From JACZYA01 sp965247455 (GTDB lineage: Bacteria; Acidobacteriota; Terriglobia; Acidiferrales; 2-02-FULL-67-57): 64,000 nucleotides of DNA. Below the pieces are notes generated by a model that saw only the letters and a program-made list of their open reading frames with translations, made no database searches and was not told the origin of the DNA. Made by a program: the position numbers and the translations under genes. Positions 1 to 10,027 of this stretch are shown here, piece by piece (the first letter of the stretch is position 1; every line of letters starts with the position of its first letter). Location: contig CBDFHE010000017.1 in assembly GCA_965247455.1 (NCBI GenBank), positions 496,001 to 560,000 of the forward strand, in the 5' to 3' direction.

Positions 1-2580
1 CCCCCTGATGCCATTCAGGAATTCCAAGAATCGCAGAGTTCCTACTCGGCTGCGACGGGACTCGGGGGGGGCGCTCAAGTGAATCTGGTCACAAAATCTG
101 GGACCAATGCCTTCCATGGGGCTTTGTGGGAGTTCCTGCGGAACGACAAGCTCGATGCCCGGAACTTCTTCGACTCCCCGATTTTGCCGGGAGCACCCTC
201 GAAGCCTGCTTTCCGTCAAAATCAATTCGGAGGCTCGGTTGGGGGACCCATCATAAAGGACAAAAGCTTCTTCTTCACCAGCTATGAGGGCCTGCGGATC
301 GTCAGAGGCGTGACCTCCCTGTTCACGGTGCCGACCCTAGCCGACCGCAGCGGCGACTTTAGCGCCCTGAATCCGGCGCCCGTAGCCTGCACCGACACAG
401 GCGCCATCTGTGATCCTACGACAGGCTTGCCCTTCCCCGGCAACATGATCCCAACTGAGCGCCATGCTACCGTGTCGGTCAACGCTTTGAACCAGCTGTT
501 TCCGCTTCCGAACCGGGCCGGCACCGCAACCAACGCAAACAACCTGGTCGGGCCCAAGCCGAACGACGACACCAACGACCAGTTTCTGATTCGGATCGAC
601 CACAACTTCAGCGAGAACGTCTCGCTCTATGGCCGTTACATCTACTACAACTACCGGCGCTTGTCCGGTGCTTTCAGTGGCCTTCCCAATTTTGCCGACG
701 ACTTCAACACCCCCGCGCAGAATGCTGTGATTGGTTACGTTCACACCCTCGGACCCCACAGCGTGAACCAGTTCCGGATCGGCTACCATCGCATGACCCA
801 ACTGCTCCAGGACGTTGAGATCGACGTGCCTATCAACCAGCAAATCGGCATCACCGGTACTTCCACTCTCTTCTTGGGCAATCCCGCTGTCAGAATTTCC
901 GGATTCAGTGGGACCGGTGCCATCAGCAATGCGCCCAACAACCGCTCCGACAATTCCTACTACCTGTATGAGGATTTCACCCACACCCGGGGCAGCCATA
1001 CCTACGCCGTGGGCTTCAACCTTGCCATTGAGCAGATCAATGGTGGTATCAATAGTAGTTCCCGGGGGAGATTCAATTTCAATGGCGGGTTCACCGGCTC
1101 TGCCGTAGCTGACTTTCTCTTGGGTTTTCCGTCCTCCTCCAATAGGGGGCTTGGGATCGGTTTTCGCAACTTCCGGCAGAACCGCTACGGCCTCTACTTC
1201 AACGATGACTGGAAGGCATCGGCCAACCTGACTTTGAACCTTGGTCTGCGGTATGAGTTTTTCGAGCCCGCTTATGAAAAACGCAACAACATGAGCGGCT
1301 TTGACGAGACAACCGGCCAGATCGTTATAGCGGGGGAAAGCGGCTTCCCCAGGGGCCTGCGCGTATCCCGCAAGAAGGGTTTCCAGCCCCGGGTGGGTTT
1401 TGCCTATCGTATTCCCGGCTACAAGATGGTCGTTCGCGGCGGGTATGGCGTGTATTTGATGCCGCTGACCACGTTCCCCTCGCCGTTCATCAATCTCTTG
1501 AACGCGCCCTTCTTCACTCTCGAATCGTTCACCGCCGATACCTCGGTTGCTCCCGTTCTGACGCTGGCGAACGCTTTCCCTGTCGGGTTGGGCGTAGGTG
1601 GCACCAGCCTGTTCAGCGTAGATCGCAACTTCAAAGACCCCTACTTGCAGCAGTGGAACCTGACCATCCAGCGGGAGCTTACGTCTAGCATGACCCTTGA
1701 AGTGGGTTATGTCGGCAACAAGGGCTCTCAGCTCCGACAAAACCAGGACATCAATGCTCCCTTCGCCGGTCCGTTTACTGCCGCCTTTCCTGACCTGCAA
1801 AGCAAGCGCCGGTATCCGGACTTTACGGGCATCTCAAGCTACAACAACATCGGAAAATCGACCTATCATTCCGGCCACATCAAGCTGGAGAAGCGTTTCA
1901 CTGGCGGTCTGCTACTGCTGGCTTCCCACACCTGGGCCAAGCTGCTCAGTGCGGGTGGTATTTTAGGATCCGGCGACATCGGTACTTCCATCGGCCGCAA
2001 CCCGCTCGATCCCAACGCCGAGAAGGCCAGGAGCGTGTTCGACGCCCGGCACCGCTTCGCCGGCAGTTTTGTCTGGGTTCTCCCGCTGGGCAGGGGACAT
2101 GCGGTTGGCAGCAACTGGTCCGGCTGGGTCGAGCAGGTGGCCGGGAACTGGCAGGTTAACGGGATTCTCATCTTCCAGAGTGGCCTCCCGGTTACGGCGG
2201 GCTTCCCTGGTGACAACAGTAACACCGGCCTGTTCCAGGACCGACCGGATTTAATCGGGGATCCCAATACTGGGCCTCAGACGGTGCAGGCGTGGTTCAA
2301 CACCTCAGCCTTTATCGCACCAGCGACCCCATTCAGCTATGGAAACGCCGGTCGCAACCTCATCACCGTGCCGGGTATAAGCCAGTTTGACTTCTCGATT
2401 TTCAAAACCATCGATCTAACCGAGCAAGTCAGGCTCCAATTCCGGACCGAATTCTTCAACATCACCAACCACCCCAATTTCGACCCGCCCGGCGGCACCT
2501 TCGGGACAGGGACTTTTGGGGTGATCAGCTCCGCAGATGACGCCAGGCAAATCCAGTTCGCCTTGAAGTTGCTGTTCTAG
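1..2580 (+). CDS. TonB-dependent receptor, Oar-like (5' end outside window)
   Basis: The reading frame is open from base 1, so the gene starts upstream of the window. The first visible residues (PPDAIQEFQ, then a Gly-rich stretch and VTKSGTNAFHG) are the conserved end of the plug domain of carboxypeptidase-regulatory/TonB receptors. The rest is a long outer-membrane barrel with aromatic strands, ending at 2580 in ALKLLF with a terminal Phe, as barrel proteins do. Receptors of this kind import bulky substrates using TonB energy and are strongly expanded in Acidobacteria. Its position before the catabolic cluster suggests, without proving, a role in substrate entry. The substrate cannot be read from sequence. 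A large inverted repeat follows the stop. Confidence 0.9.
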   Translation, partial: PPDAIQEFQESQSSYSAATGLGGGAQVNLVTKSGTNAFHGALWEFLRNDKLDARNFFDSPILPGAPSKPAFRQNQFGGSVGGPIIKDKSFFFTSYEGLRIVRGVTSLFTVPTLADRSGDFSALNPAPVACTDTGAICDPTTGLPFPGNMIPTERHATVSVNALNQLFPLPNRAGTATNANNLVGPKPNDDTNDQFLIRIDHNFSENVSLYGRYIYYNYRRLSGAFSGLPNFADDFNTPAQNAVIGYVHTLGPHSVNQFRIGYHRMTQLLQDVEIDVPINQQIGITGTSTLFLGNPAVRISGFSGTGAISNAPNNRSDNSYYLYEDFTHTRGSHTYAVGFNLAIEQINGGINSSSRGRFNFNGGFTGSAVADFLLGFPSSSNRGLGIGFRNFRQNRYGLYFNDDWKASANLTLNLGLRYEFFEPAYEKRNNMSGFDETTGQIVIAGESGFPRGLRVSRKKGFQPRVGFAYRIPGYKMVVRGGYGVYLMPLTTFPSPFINLLNAPFFTLESFTADTSVAPVLTLANAFPVGLGVGGTSLFSVDRNFKDPYLQQWNLTIQRELTSSMTLEVGYVGNKGSQLRQNQDINAPFAGPFTAAFPDLQSKRRYPDFTGISSYNNIGKSTYHSGHIKLEKRFTGGLLLLASHTWAKLLSAGGILGSGDIGTSIGRNPLDPNAEKARSVFDARHRFAGSFVWVLPLGRGHAVGSNWSGWVEQVAGNWQVNGILIFQSGLPVTAGFPGDNSNTGLFQDRPDLIGDPNTGPQTVQAWFNTSAFIAPATPFSYGNAGRNLITVPGISQFDFSIFKTIDLTEQVRLQFRTEFFNITNHPNFDPPGGTFGTGTFGVISSADDARQIQFALKLLF

Positions 2581-2585
2581 GTATA

Positions 2586-2632
2586 CCTAGGGGATGCGAG
2601 CGCCTCAAGAGAGAGCGCTCGCATCCCCTAGG
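2586..2632 (+). terminator. Perfect 18-bp inverted repeat after the TonB receptor
   Basis: CCTAGGGGATGCGAGCGC at 2586-2603 is perfectly complementary to 2615-2632, with an 11-base loop. It begins 6 bases after the receptor stop codon. There is no following T-run, so it is not a classical intrinsic terminator. It could stop transcription, protect the 3' end of the mRNA, or be a small palindromic repeat. Confidence 0.5.
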
Positions 2633-2764
2633 AACCCACAGAATGGACCTGCGGTGAGTTGCTGCCTGGTCATAGCTTTCGCCACATAGCGAGGGCTCCA
2701 GTTCACAGCGTAGGTGGTAGCATGAGCTGTAGCGGAACTTGCTGGTTTCCGAACAGGGGCCCAA

Positions 2765-4564
2765 ATGTCTTTCAAAGTTGATCCTATTACTCTGCAGGTG
2801 CTCACCAACGCCGCCTACTCCATCGCCGAAGAGATGTCGGTCGCGCTCATACGGACCTCGCGCTCGACCAACATCAAGGACCGGCGTGATGCCTCCTGTG
2901 CTCTGTACGACACGGCCGGTGACATTGCCGTAATCTCGCAGAGCGAGATTGGCACTCCACTCCACCTGGGCGTTATGGGAGCTGCCGTGGGTACGGCCTT
3001 GAAGCAGATCCCCGCCTCGGAACTGGAACCGGACGACACCGTCATCATGAACAATCCCTATCCGGCGGGGCCCGGCCATTTGAATGACATTTGCATCATC
3101 TCCCCCATCTTCTACCGGAATGATTTGGTGGCCATCGTTGCCAATCAGGCCCATCACGTTGATGTCGGCGGGTATGCCCCTGGGAGCATGCCCTTCGGCG
3201 TGAGCGAGATTTATGCGGAAGGCTTGCAGATCCCGCCGGTCAAGCTTGCCCGTGGTGGTGTGATTAACGACGAAATATTAGCTTTCATCATGATAAACGT
3301 CCGCGACCCAGAGGAGCTGAGAGGTGATCTTCTCGCCCAGATTGCCGCCAACAATGTGGGTGCAAAGAGAGTCTGTGAGCTGATGGACCGCTGGGGCAAG
3401 GAGACGGTTCAGAGATACATGCAGGAAATCATGAACTACTCGGAGCAACGGATGCTGGCCGCCCTGCGTAGGCTGCCTCCCGGAAAATACTCCTTTGAGG
3501 ATTATCTCGAGGGCGACAGCTGGACGGAGGAACTTATCAAAATCAAAGTCACAGTGGAGATAACACGTGACCAGTTCATTGTGGACTTTACCGGGACCTG
3601 TAAACAGGTTCAAGGTCCCCTGAATTGTCGCCCCCCTTCTGCGGCCGCCTGTGTCTATTACGTTCTCAAGTGTGTGCTTGACCCGGGACTTCCAGGTAAC
3701 GCCGGCGCGTTTCGGCCGGTAAAGCTCATTACCCAGCCAGGCTCTCTGGTCGAAGTCACTTACCCGGGCGCCCTGGCAAACGCTAACATCGTTACAACCA
3801 TGCGGATCGTGGATACGATTCTGGGAGCACTCAGTCAAGTGATCCCGGAGCGCATCGTGGCAGGCTGCCAGTCCAACCAGCTCTTCAATATCGGCGGCTA
3901 CAACCCAAGAACGAAGAGGCGCTATAGCTACATCGAGACCTACGGCGGCGGCCAAGGGGGCCTGTACGACCGCGATGGCATGTCCGGTGTGCAGATGCAC
4001 ATGACCAATACGCGCAATGCTCCCATCGAGATTTTCGAGGCCAGCCATCCGATGTTTGTCGCACGGTACGGTCTCATCCCCGACTCCTGTGGAGCGGGCA
4101 AGTTCCGCGGAGGACTCGGCAAGCGGCGCGACATCGTTATTCTGAGCAGTGATAACACTTCCACCATGACCAGCGATCGTTGCAAATTTCCGCCGTGGGG
4201 ACTTTATGGCGGCATGCCAGGCGCCTGCAGCAAGTTCCTCCTGACAGGCAAGAATGGAAAAACCGTTCAACTCCCCTCCAAGGGAACCAGGCGTTTAGAG
4301 CAGGGTGAGATGGTCTCCTGCATCACAGCCGGCGGTGGCGGCTATGGTGATCCCTTCGAGCGTGACCCCGAACGGGTGCGTTTTGATGTGATGGAAGGGC
4401 TTGTTAGTGCAAGGAATGCCCGCGAGCTCTACGGCGTAGTGCTGACGCAGAACTTTGAGATCGAACCTGCAAAAACGGCAGAGCTGCGCCGCAAACAAAG
4501 GAAAAAGCGGCCCGCCGCCTCGGCGAAGCTTGGTCCGAAGGCAAGAACCAAAAGAACCGGGTAG
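2765..4564 (+). CDS. hyuB: Hydantoinase B/oxoprolinase family protein
   Basis: A 599-residue protein with the family's N-terminal signature (FKVDPITLQVLTNA, then IRTSRSTNIKDRRD) and the Gly-rich C-terminal block TAGGGGYGDPFERDPE. HyuB partners HyuA in ATP-dependent opening of 5-membered imide or lactam rings such as N-methylhydantoin, hydantoin or 5-oxoproline. The C-terminal ~30 residues are Lys/Arg-rich and atypical. The gene is followed after 2 bases by an ornithine cyclodeaminase homologue and then hyuA, so the two hydantoinase subunits are split by an inserted gene. The sarcosine oxidase genes downstream favour an N-methylated substrate; acetone-carboxylase-like or oxoprolinase activity cannot be excluded. 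Confidence 0.88.
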   Translation: MSFKVDPITLQVLTNAAYSIAEEMSVALIRTSRSTNIKDRRDASCALYDTAGDIAVISQSEIGTPLHLGVMGAAVGTALKQIPASELEPDDTVIMNNPYPAGPGHLNDICIISPIFYRNDLVAIVANQAHHVDVGGYAPGSMPFGVSEIYAEGLQIPPVKLARGGVINDEILAFIMINVRDPEELRGDLLAQIAANNVGAKRVCELMDRWGKETVQRYMQEIMNYSEQRMLAALRRLPPGKYSFEDYLEGDSWTEELIKIKVTVEITRDQFIVDFTGTCKQVQGPLNCRPPSAAACVYYVLKCVLDPGLPGNAGAFRPVKLITQPGSLVEVTYPGALANANIVTTMRIVDTILGALSQVIPERIVAGCQSNQLFNIGGYNPRTKRRYSYIETYGGGQGGLYDRDGMSGVQMHMTNTRNAPIEIFEASHPMFVARYGLIPDSCGAGKFRGGLGKRRDIVILSSDNTSTMTSDRCKFPPWGLYGGMPGACSKFLLTGKNGKTVQLPSKGTRRLEQGEMVSCITAGGGGYGDPFERDPERVRFDVMEGLVSARNARELYGVVLTQNFEIEPAKTAELRRKQRKKRPAASAKLGPKARTKRTG

Positions 4565-4566
4565 CT

Positions 4567-5583
4567 ATGTCCTTGATCCTGGCAAGAGAAGACGTTGAGA
4601 CCTATCTGTCAATGGGGGAGTTGATCAGCCAAATGGAACCCGCGTTTCTTGCTTTCCATAGCGGTGCTGTCGAGATGCCGCAAAGGGTCAGGATCATGTT
4701 GCCTCATGTTCCCGGCTACGGTTCCTTTATGCCCTGCTGCATCCCCGGTGTGAACGGGTTCGGCATAAAGGTGAATACCAATTTCAGAGACAACCCTTCA
4801 CGTTTCGGGCTGCCAAGCATCTTGGGACTTGTCATTCTGCTTGACATCGAATCCGGAAAGCCACTGGCCATCATGGACAGTACCCTGATCACTGCCTCTC
4901 GCACGGCCGCCGTTTCCGGACTCGCCATTCGCTATCTCGCCCGTGAGAGTGCAGAGATCTTAGGCGTTCTCGGCAGCGGTGTGCTTTCGATTCCGCACAT
5001 CCAAGCCGCCGCAATAGCCAGGAATATTAGGAAGGTAAAGGTTTACTCGCCCACGCTCGCGTCCCGACGCGAGGCATTTCTTGCGTCCACAAGAAAGTTG
5101 GTGCACGTTCCTGTGGAGGTCGTTGATTCTCCGGAAGACGCTGTTCGTCCCGCCGACATCCTCATCGTGTGTACCAATTCTAACTCACCCGTTCTGGACG
5201 GCCGCTGGATCCAGGACGGTGCCTGCGTTGTTGCTGTGGGCAATGCCACTCCCAAAGCAAGGGAACTTGATAGTCTCACCGTTATCCGGTCGAGAATAGC
5301 GTGCGACTCCTGGAAATCTTGCGTGCTGGAAGCCGGAGACCTCCTGATTCCTCGGCAGGAAGGGTTGATCACTGACAGCCACATAAAGCTTGACCTGGCC
5401 GAGGTACTGCTAGACCCAAGCCGTGGCAGATCAGACGACAAACAGATTACGCTTTTCAAGAGTGTAGGGCTTGCCTTTCAAGACATAGTGGCCGCATGTC
5501 ATGTGTATCAACAGGCAGTAGTAAGAGGGGACGCACGGAGCTTCGACTTTAACGCTCCCCTTGCTAGTGCACCAACGCATTGA
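4567..5583 (+). CDS. Ornithine cyclodeaminase / mu-crystallin family protein
   Basis: A 338-residue protein with the family's layout: an N-terminal dimerisation half, then a Rossmann half whose dinucleotide-binding loop reads GVLGSGVLSIPHIQA near residue 138. The family includes ornithine and lysine cyclodeaminases, alanine dehydrogenase and ketimine reductases, all NAD(P)-dependent at the alpha-carbon of amino acids. It starts 2 bases after hyuB and ends 31 bases before hyuA, so it is very probably co-transcribed and translationally coupled to hyuB. In this setting a reductase or dehydrogenase acting on an imino acid released by the hydantoinase/oxidase route is more likely than true ornithine cyclisation. 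That is inference. Confidence 0.85.
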   Translation: MSLILAREDVETYLSMGELISQMEPAFLAFHSGAVEMPQRVRIMLPHVPGYGSFMPCCIPGVNGFGIKVNTNFRDNPSRFGLPSILGLVILLDIESGKPLAIMDSTLITASRTAAVSGLAIRYLARESAEILGVLGSGVLSIPHIQAAAIARNIRKVKVYSPTLASRREAFLASTRKLVHVPVEVVDSPEDAVRPADILIVCTNSNSPVLDGRWIQDGACVVAVGNATPKARELDSLTVIRSRIACDSWKSCVLEAGDLLIPRQEGLITDSHIKLDLAEVLLDPSRGRSDDKQITLFKSVGLAFQDIVAACHVYQQAVVRGDARSFDFNAPLASAPTH

Positions 5584-5614
5584 TCTGAGGAGTATTTTCC
5601 CCGGAGGATCCTAG

Positions 5615-7666
5615 ATGGGTTTGAGAATCGGGGTTGACGCTGGAGGAACATTCACCGACTTGTGTCTCTTTGACGACCGCAGCCGGTCACTCCGTATTGT
5701 CAAGGTTCCCTCGGTGCCTTCCTCTCCAGAGGAAGCCATTATCAGCGGAGTGCAGCGAATCTTGTCCGAGGGCAGACATCCTCCCGAGGAAATCGAGTTT
5801 TTCGTGCACGGGACGACTATCGCGACCAACACTATTATCCAATACAAGGGAGCGAAGGTCGCTCTTCTGGTAACCGGAGGGTTTCGCGACACACTGCAAA
5901 TCGTTCGTCAGGATCGACCGAAGCTTTACGACTACTTCGCCCAGCGCGCTGTGCCCTTGGTCCCGCGCCGGCATACCTACGAGATCAGAGAGCGCCTGCT
6001 TTTCACCGGTGAAGTTAAGGTTCCGTTGGATGAGCCCTCCACCCGAAAGCTTCTCCGGGGAATCAAGAGGTCGGGCGAAGTGGAGATCCTCGCTGTCTGC
6101 CTTCTCCACTCCTATGCCAATCCGATCCACGAACAGCGTATCAGGGAATTGGCTCTCGAAGAGATTCCCGGCATGAAAGTAACGCTCTCTTCGGAAGTCC
6201 TGCCAGAAATCAAGGAGTACGAACGGGCCATCACGACGGTGGTCACCGCCTACGTTCTCCCGACTGTGAGCACGTACATTGAGCGGCTCGAGCAGGAATT
6301 GCAACGCAGGAAGGTCGGTTCCGACCTCTACATCATGCAATCCAACGGCGGCGTGATGACGGCCAAAACGGCTGTAGAGAAGAGCGTACACACAGTCCTC
6401 TCCGGCCCGGCAGCGGGCGCTCTTGGAGCCATGTGGGTGGGCAAAAGGGCTGGCTTTGAAAATCTCATCGCCATTGACATGGGAGGAACCAGCGCCGACG
6501 TTTCGCTCGTGGAGGCCGGCAAGCTTGCCTATGCCCAGGAAAGCTTGGTTGCTGGCCATGTGATTAAAGTTTCTACCATCGATATCAACTCCGTTGGTGC
6601 GGGCGGCGGAAGCATTGCTTGGATCGACGCTGGTGGTGCGTTACAAGTCGGGCCTGCCAGCGCCGGCGCCCATCCCGGTCCAGCCTGTTATCTCAGAGGA
6701 GGCACCGAACCAACTGTGACCGACGCCAACCTCGTGCTCGGCAGGTTAAACCCCAACTACTTCCTTGGCGGTGAAATGAAAGTGGACGTCGAGGGAGCGC
6801 GCCGTGCAATCAACGACAAAATTGCTCGTCCTTTGGGACTCGGCTTGGAGCAGAGCGCTGAAGGCATTCTCCGCGTCGTGAATGCGACCATGGTCAGAGG
6901 CATCCGGAGGGTTTCGGTGGAAAAGGGCCACGACCCCAGGGACTTCACCCTGTTTGCCTTCGGCGGGGGAGGACCTCTCCACGCGTCCATGCTCGCAGCG
7001 GAGTTGAACATTTCCCAAGTATTGATTCCTGCGGTAGCGGGCGTAGGCTCAGCGCTAGGATGCATTGTGGCCGATTTCCGCCATGACTATTCGCAAACCT
7101 TCTTGGGGAAATTCCTGGACTTTCCTCCTCAGCGTTTGGAGCGCTTGTTCGCGGCCCAAGAGGAGAAAGCGCTCGACCAGATGCGCCGCGAAGGACTTGC
7201 ACCTGACCGCGTTAACTTGATTCGCAGCTTGGATATGAGATATCTGGGGCAGGGCTACGAACTTGAGGTGCCCGCTCCCCCGCAACCCCTTGACGCGGCT
7301 CAAATTAAGGCCATCGACGAGAGATTTCGAGCCCTTTTCAAGAAAACCTATGGGTACGAAGCCAACGACCCGACAGAAGTAGTCACTCTCCGGCTGGTTG
7401 CAGTGGGTAACTTGCCGCCCATCGCCCTTCCGTCACACGCAGAGGCAGGTAGCGATGCCAGCTCCGCCCTAAAAGGAAAGCGCCGTGTTTTCTTTGATGG
7501 CACATACCTCGATACTGATATCTACGACGGCTACAAGCTGGAGTGTGGCAATAGGTTAGAGGGGCCGGCCATCGTCGAGCGCCATGAATCCACGATAGTG
7601 GTTCTGCCGCAGCAATCTGCGTCGAAAGATGAGCACGGCAATGTCGTGATTCGTCGCGTTACTTAG
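5615..7666 (+). CDS. hyuA: Hydantoinase A/oxoprolinase family protein (ATP-dependent subunit)
   Basis: A 683-residue protein of normal HyuA length. The N-terminus carries the phosphate-binding motif GVDAGGTFTD (residues 5-14) and the second actin-like motif DMGGTSADVSL lies near residue 288. FAFGGGGPLHA near residue 448 is the conserved C-terminal ATPase block. HyuA binds ATP and activates the ring amide for hydrolysis together with HyuB. A GGAGG Shine-Dalgarno at 5603-5607 supports the chosen ATG. It is the last gene of the hyuB-cyclodeaminase-hyuA unit; a 296-base gap with a possible promoter separates it from the next gene. Confidence 0.9.
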   Translation: MGLRIGVDAGGTFTDLCLFDDRSRSLRIVKVPSVPSSPEEAIISGVQRILSEGRHPPEEIEFFVHGTTIATNTIIQYKGAKVALLVTGGFRDTLQIVRQDRPKLYDYFAQRAVPLVPRRHTYEIRERLLFTGEVKVPLDEPSTRKLLRGIKRSGEVEILAVCLLHSYANPIHEQRIRELALEEIPGMKVTLSSEVLPEIKEYERAITTVVTAYVLPTVSTYIERLEQELQRRKVGSDLYIMQSNGGVMTAKTAVEKSVHTVLSGPAAGALGAMWVGKRAGFENLIAIDMGGTSADVSLVEAGKLAYAQESLVAGHVIKVSTIDINSVGAGGGSIAWIDAGGALQVGPASAGAHPGPACYLRGGTEPTVTDANLVLGRLNPNYFLGGEMKVDVEGARRAINDKIARPLGLGLEQSAEGILRVVNATMVRGIRRVSVEKGHDPRDFTLFAFGGGGPLHASMLAAELNISQVLIPAVAGVGSALGCIVADFRHDYSQTFLGKFLDFPPQRLERLFAAQEEKALDQMRREGLAPDRVNLIRSLDMRYLGQGYELEVPAPPQPLDAAQIKAIDERFRALFKKTYGYEANDPTEVVTLRLVAVGNLPPIALPSHAEAGSDASSALKGKRRVFFDGTYLDTDIYDGYKLECGNRLEGPAIVERHESTIVVLPQQSASKDEHGNVVIRRVT

Positions 7667-7763
7667 ACTTACTAGGACTTGCTAGAGAAGGATCGGGGGT
7701 GGGGCGACCTCTGCCAGCAGACCAAGATTAAATGAGCGGCTACAATGTCTGAGAACAATTATG

Positions 7764-7792
7764 TTGACATATTGACAAATATGGAATATTGA
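7764..7792 (+). promoter_or_regulatory. Possible promoter in the 296-base gap before the CocE hydrolase
   Basis: The gap 7667-7962 holds no gene. It contains an AT-rich patch unusual for this window, with TTGACA at 7764-7769 and, 17 bases on, TATTGA at 7787-7792. A second TTGACA lies at 7772-7777. This could drive the hydrolase and everything downstream. No riboswitch was recognised in the long leader. Confidence 0.35.
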
Positions 7793-7962
7793 GAGGGGAA
7801 TTGATTCCGCATGCGAGTTTGCTAAGAAATGGAGGGGGAAAGAAAATTGGCATGCAATTTGGGCCCGCGTATTTCGAGGGTGTTCATCTCAGACGAGTTA
7901 ATTTCCCGTTTTAAGGAGTTGATCTCTAAGGGAGTGTTTATCCCCGCAAGAGGAGGGTTCTT

Positions 7963-9822
7963 ATGAGGAACTGGCGTAAGTCGTCAATCTCAGTTGTCTG
8001 CATGCTGTTCCTGGCCTTGGGGGTGCAGCAGGCCGGGGCCCAAGCGCAGGACCCGGACTGGCAGGACAAGCTCTCGAAACGAACCTATGCCGAAGTCAAA
8101 TTTCGCATGCACCAGGTGGAGATGCCGGACGGGATCAAGCTCAGTGCCGCTATTTGGACACCCGATGTCGAAGGGGAGAAGTTCCCTGTGATCTTGATTG
8201 CTACACCCTACAACAAGCTGAGCAACCGGCTCATCGAGGATGGGTACTTCTTTGCCCATCGGGGCTACGTCTACGTGGCCTACGACCTGCGGGGACGCTA
8301 CGACTCGGAAGGGCAGGCCTACCTCTACGGCGCGCAAGACGGTGAGGATTTAGACGTGATGCAGAGCTGGGTGGCGCAGCAGCCCTGGTCGACCGGGAAG
8401 AGCGGGAGTTACGGGGGTTCCTACCTGGGATTCATCCAGTGGGAAGGGGCGCTGCATCAGAACCCCAACCTGACGGCGCTGATTCCGGAGGTTTCGCCGG
8501 ACGACCACTACGATAACACCTATCCGTCCGGGGCCTTTCAACTCTCGAACAGCCTCAATTTTCTCTGGGGTTGCTGCGGGGGTCGAACCAACACGCCGAG
8601 CCAGGTGATGAACTGGGAGAAGTGGTATCAGCACCTCCCGATTAAAGAGATGGACGCCTATGCCGGGATTCAGAACGCGAAGTTGTGGCACGATCTGGTC
8701 TCTCACCCCAACCGGGATGATTACTGGGTGGGGCCGGGGGAACGGATTGCGCCCGGGAAGAACGGGCCGGGCAAATACGATCAGGTAAAGGTGCCCACCT
8801 TCAACATCTCGGGCTGGTACGACCAGGTCAGCCAGGCCACCATCAACAACTATGTGGGAATGGCCACCTATGGTCCCACCGAGATCCGCCAGACCCACAA
8901 ACTCATGATGGGGCCCTGGGTGCACGGGGGTCTGTTCAGAAGGGAGCAGGGGGATCTGGTCTTTCCCAACCAAGCCGCCCCCAATGGGCGGGATTGGAGG
9001 TTGCGCTGGTTCGACTATTGGTTGAAGGGGAGGGAGAACGGCTTTGACAAGGAACCACCGGTCTATATCTATGTGATGGGGATCGACCGCTGGCGCAACG
9101 AGTGCGAATGGCCGCTCAAACGCACTCAGTACACCAAGTACTACCTGCACAGCCAGGGGCGAGCCAACAGCTTGCTCGGAGATGGGACCCTAGACACAAC
9201 TCCACCGGGCGAAGAGCCGCATGATAGCTTTACCTATGATCCCGCCCGGCCGGTCCTCACGCTAGGTGGCAATATTGCCATGAACCCTCGTAACCGGGTG
9301 GGGCCCCATGACCAGGGGACGATTGAGTTACGCAGCGACGTGCTGGTTTACACGACCCCCCCGCTGGAAGAAGACCTGGAAGCGACCGGCCCGATCGTGC
9401 TGCATCTGCTTGCCTCCACCGATCGCACTGACACCGACTTCACCGGCAAGATCGTCGATGTGCATCCCAACGGGTATGCGCAGATCCTGCTGGAGGGAGT
9501 GATTCGGGGTCGCTACTGGAAGAGCTTCAGGGAGCAGAATCTGCTCACACCCAACAAGGTGTACGAATTTTATGTGGATTTGTGGTCCACCAGCCACGTT
9601 TTCTTGCAGGGCCATCGAATCCGCATTGAGGTGTCCAGCAGCAATTTTCCCAAGTATGACCGCAATCCGAACACCGGTCACAAGTTTGGGGAAGACAGCG
9701 AGCTGCTGGTGGCACAGCAGAAGGTGTACCACGACGCGACGCGTCCTTCGCACGTGGTGCTGCCGCTCATCCCGGCTGGCAGCCAGCCCTGCGAGGGAGA
9801 GCCAGCGGTGGCGGAGCGATAA
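7963..9822 (+). CDS. Secreted CocE/NonD (X-Pro dipeptidyl-peptidase S15) family hydrolase
   Basis: A 619-residue protein with an N-terminal signal peptide (KSSISVVCMLFLALG core, AGAQA cleavage region). It then shows an alpha/beta-hydrolase with the S15/CocE nucleophile elbow GSYGGSYLGF, nucleophile Ser about residue 153. Further landmarks are FNISGWYDQ, which should hold the acid residue, and MMGPWVHG, which should hold the catalytic His. The C-terminal part is the jelly-roll domain typical of cocaine esterase and glutaryl-acylase relatives. Such enzymes cleave esters or amides of small carboxylic acids. AGGAGG lies 6 bases before the ATG. Export suggests it trims a substrate in the periplasm before uptake by the MFS carrier that follows. 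Confidence 0.88.
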   Translation: MRNWRKSSISVVCMLFLALGVQQAGAQAQDPDWQDKLSKRTYAEVKFRMHQVEMPDGIKLSAAIWTPDVEGEKFPVILIATPYNKLSNRLIEDGYFFAHRGYVYVAYDLRGRYDSEGQAYLYGAQDGEDLDVMQSWVAQQPWSTGKSGSYGGSYLGFIQWEGALHQNPNLTALIPEVSPDDHYDNTYPSGAFQLSNSLNFLWGCCGGRTNTPSQVMNWEKWYQHLPIKEMDAYAGIQNAKLWHDLVSHPNRDDYWVGPGERIAPGKNGPGKYDQVKVPTFNISGWYDQVSQATINNYVGMATYGPTEIRQTHKLMMGPWVHGGLFRREQGDLVFPNQAAPNGRDWRLRWFDYWLKGRENGFDKEPPVYIYVMGIDRWRNECEWPLKRTQYTKYYLHSQGRANSLLGDGTLDTTPPGEEPHDSFTYDPARPVLTLGGNIAMNPRNRVGPHDQGTIELRSDVLVYTTPPLEEDLEATGPIVLHLLASTDRTDTDFTGKIVDVHPNGYAQILLEGVIRGRYWKSFREQNLLTPNKVYEFYVDLWSTSHVFLQGHRIRIEVSSSNFPKYDRNPNTGHKFGEDSELLVAQQKVYHDATRPSHVVLPLIPAGSQPCEGEPAVAER

Positions 9823-10027
9823 AGCGCTCTCTGATTTTTCCGGTGCCGGTGGGGGAACCTTGACGACGGAGACACACGGGTACCGTCGGGCGGGCGATGG
9901 GGAAGGGGCAATTCAGTTGGCCGACTCGATCGTTCAGGCAGCAAGTACAGCTTTGCGCCTGCCAGTTTTCCATCTCCAGGCCATACCCCGAAACTCAAAA
10001 TGCGGCGACGCTAGGTGGACCGAGTAG

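Noticed and set aside
337..1800. Long open frame of 487 codons on the minus strand
   Set aside because: It lies wholly antisense to the TonB receptor barrel, with biased Gly/Val composition and no domains; it is a high-GC shadow.
3278..4270. Minus-strand frame of 330 codons inside hyuB
   Set aside because: Antisense shadow of a well-supported gene with no recognisable protein features.
7667..7962. Glycine or other riboswitch before the CocE/sarcosine oxidase group
   Set aside because: No conserved aptamer elements or expression-platform hairpin could be recognised by eye.
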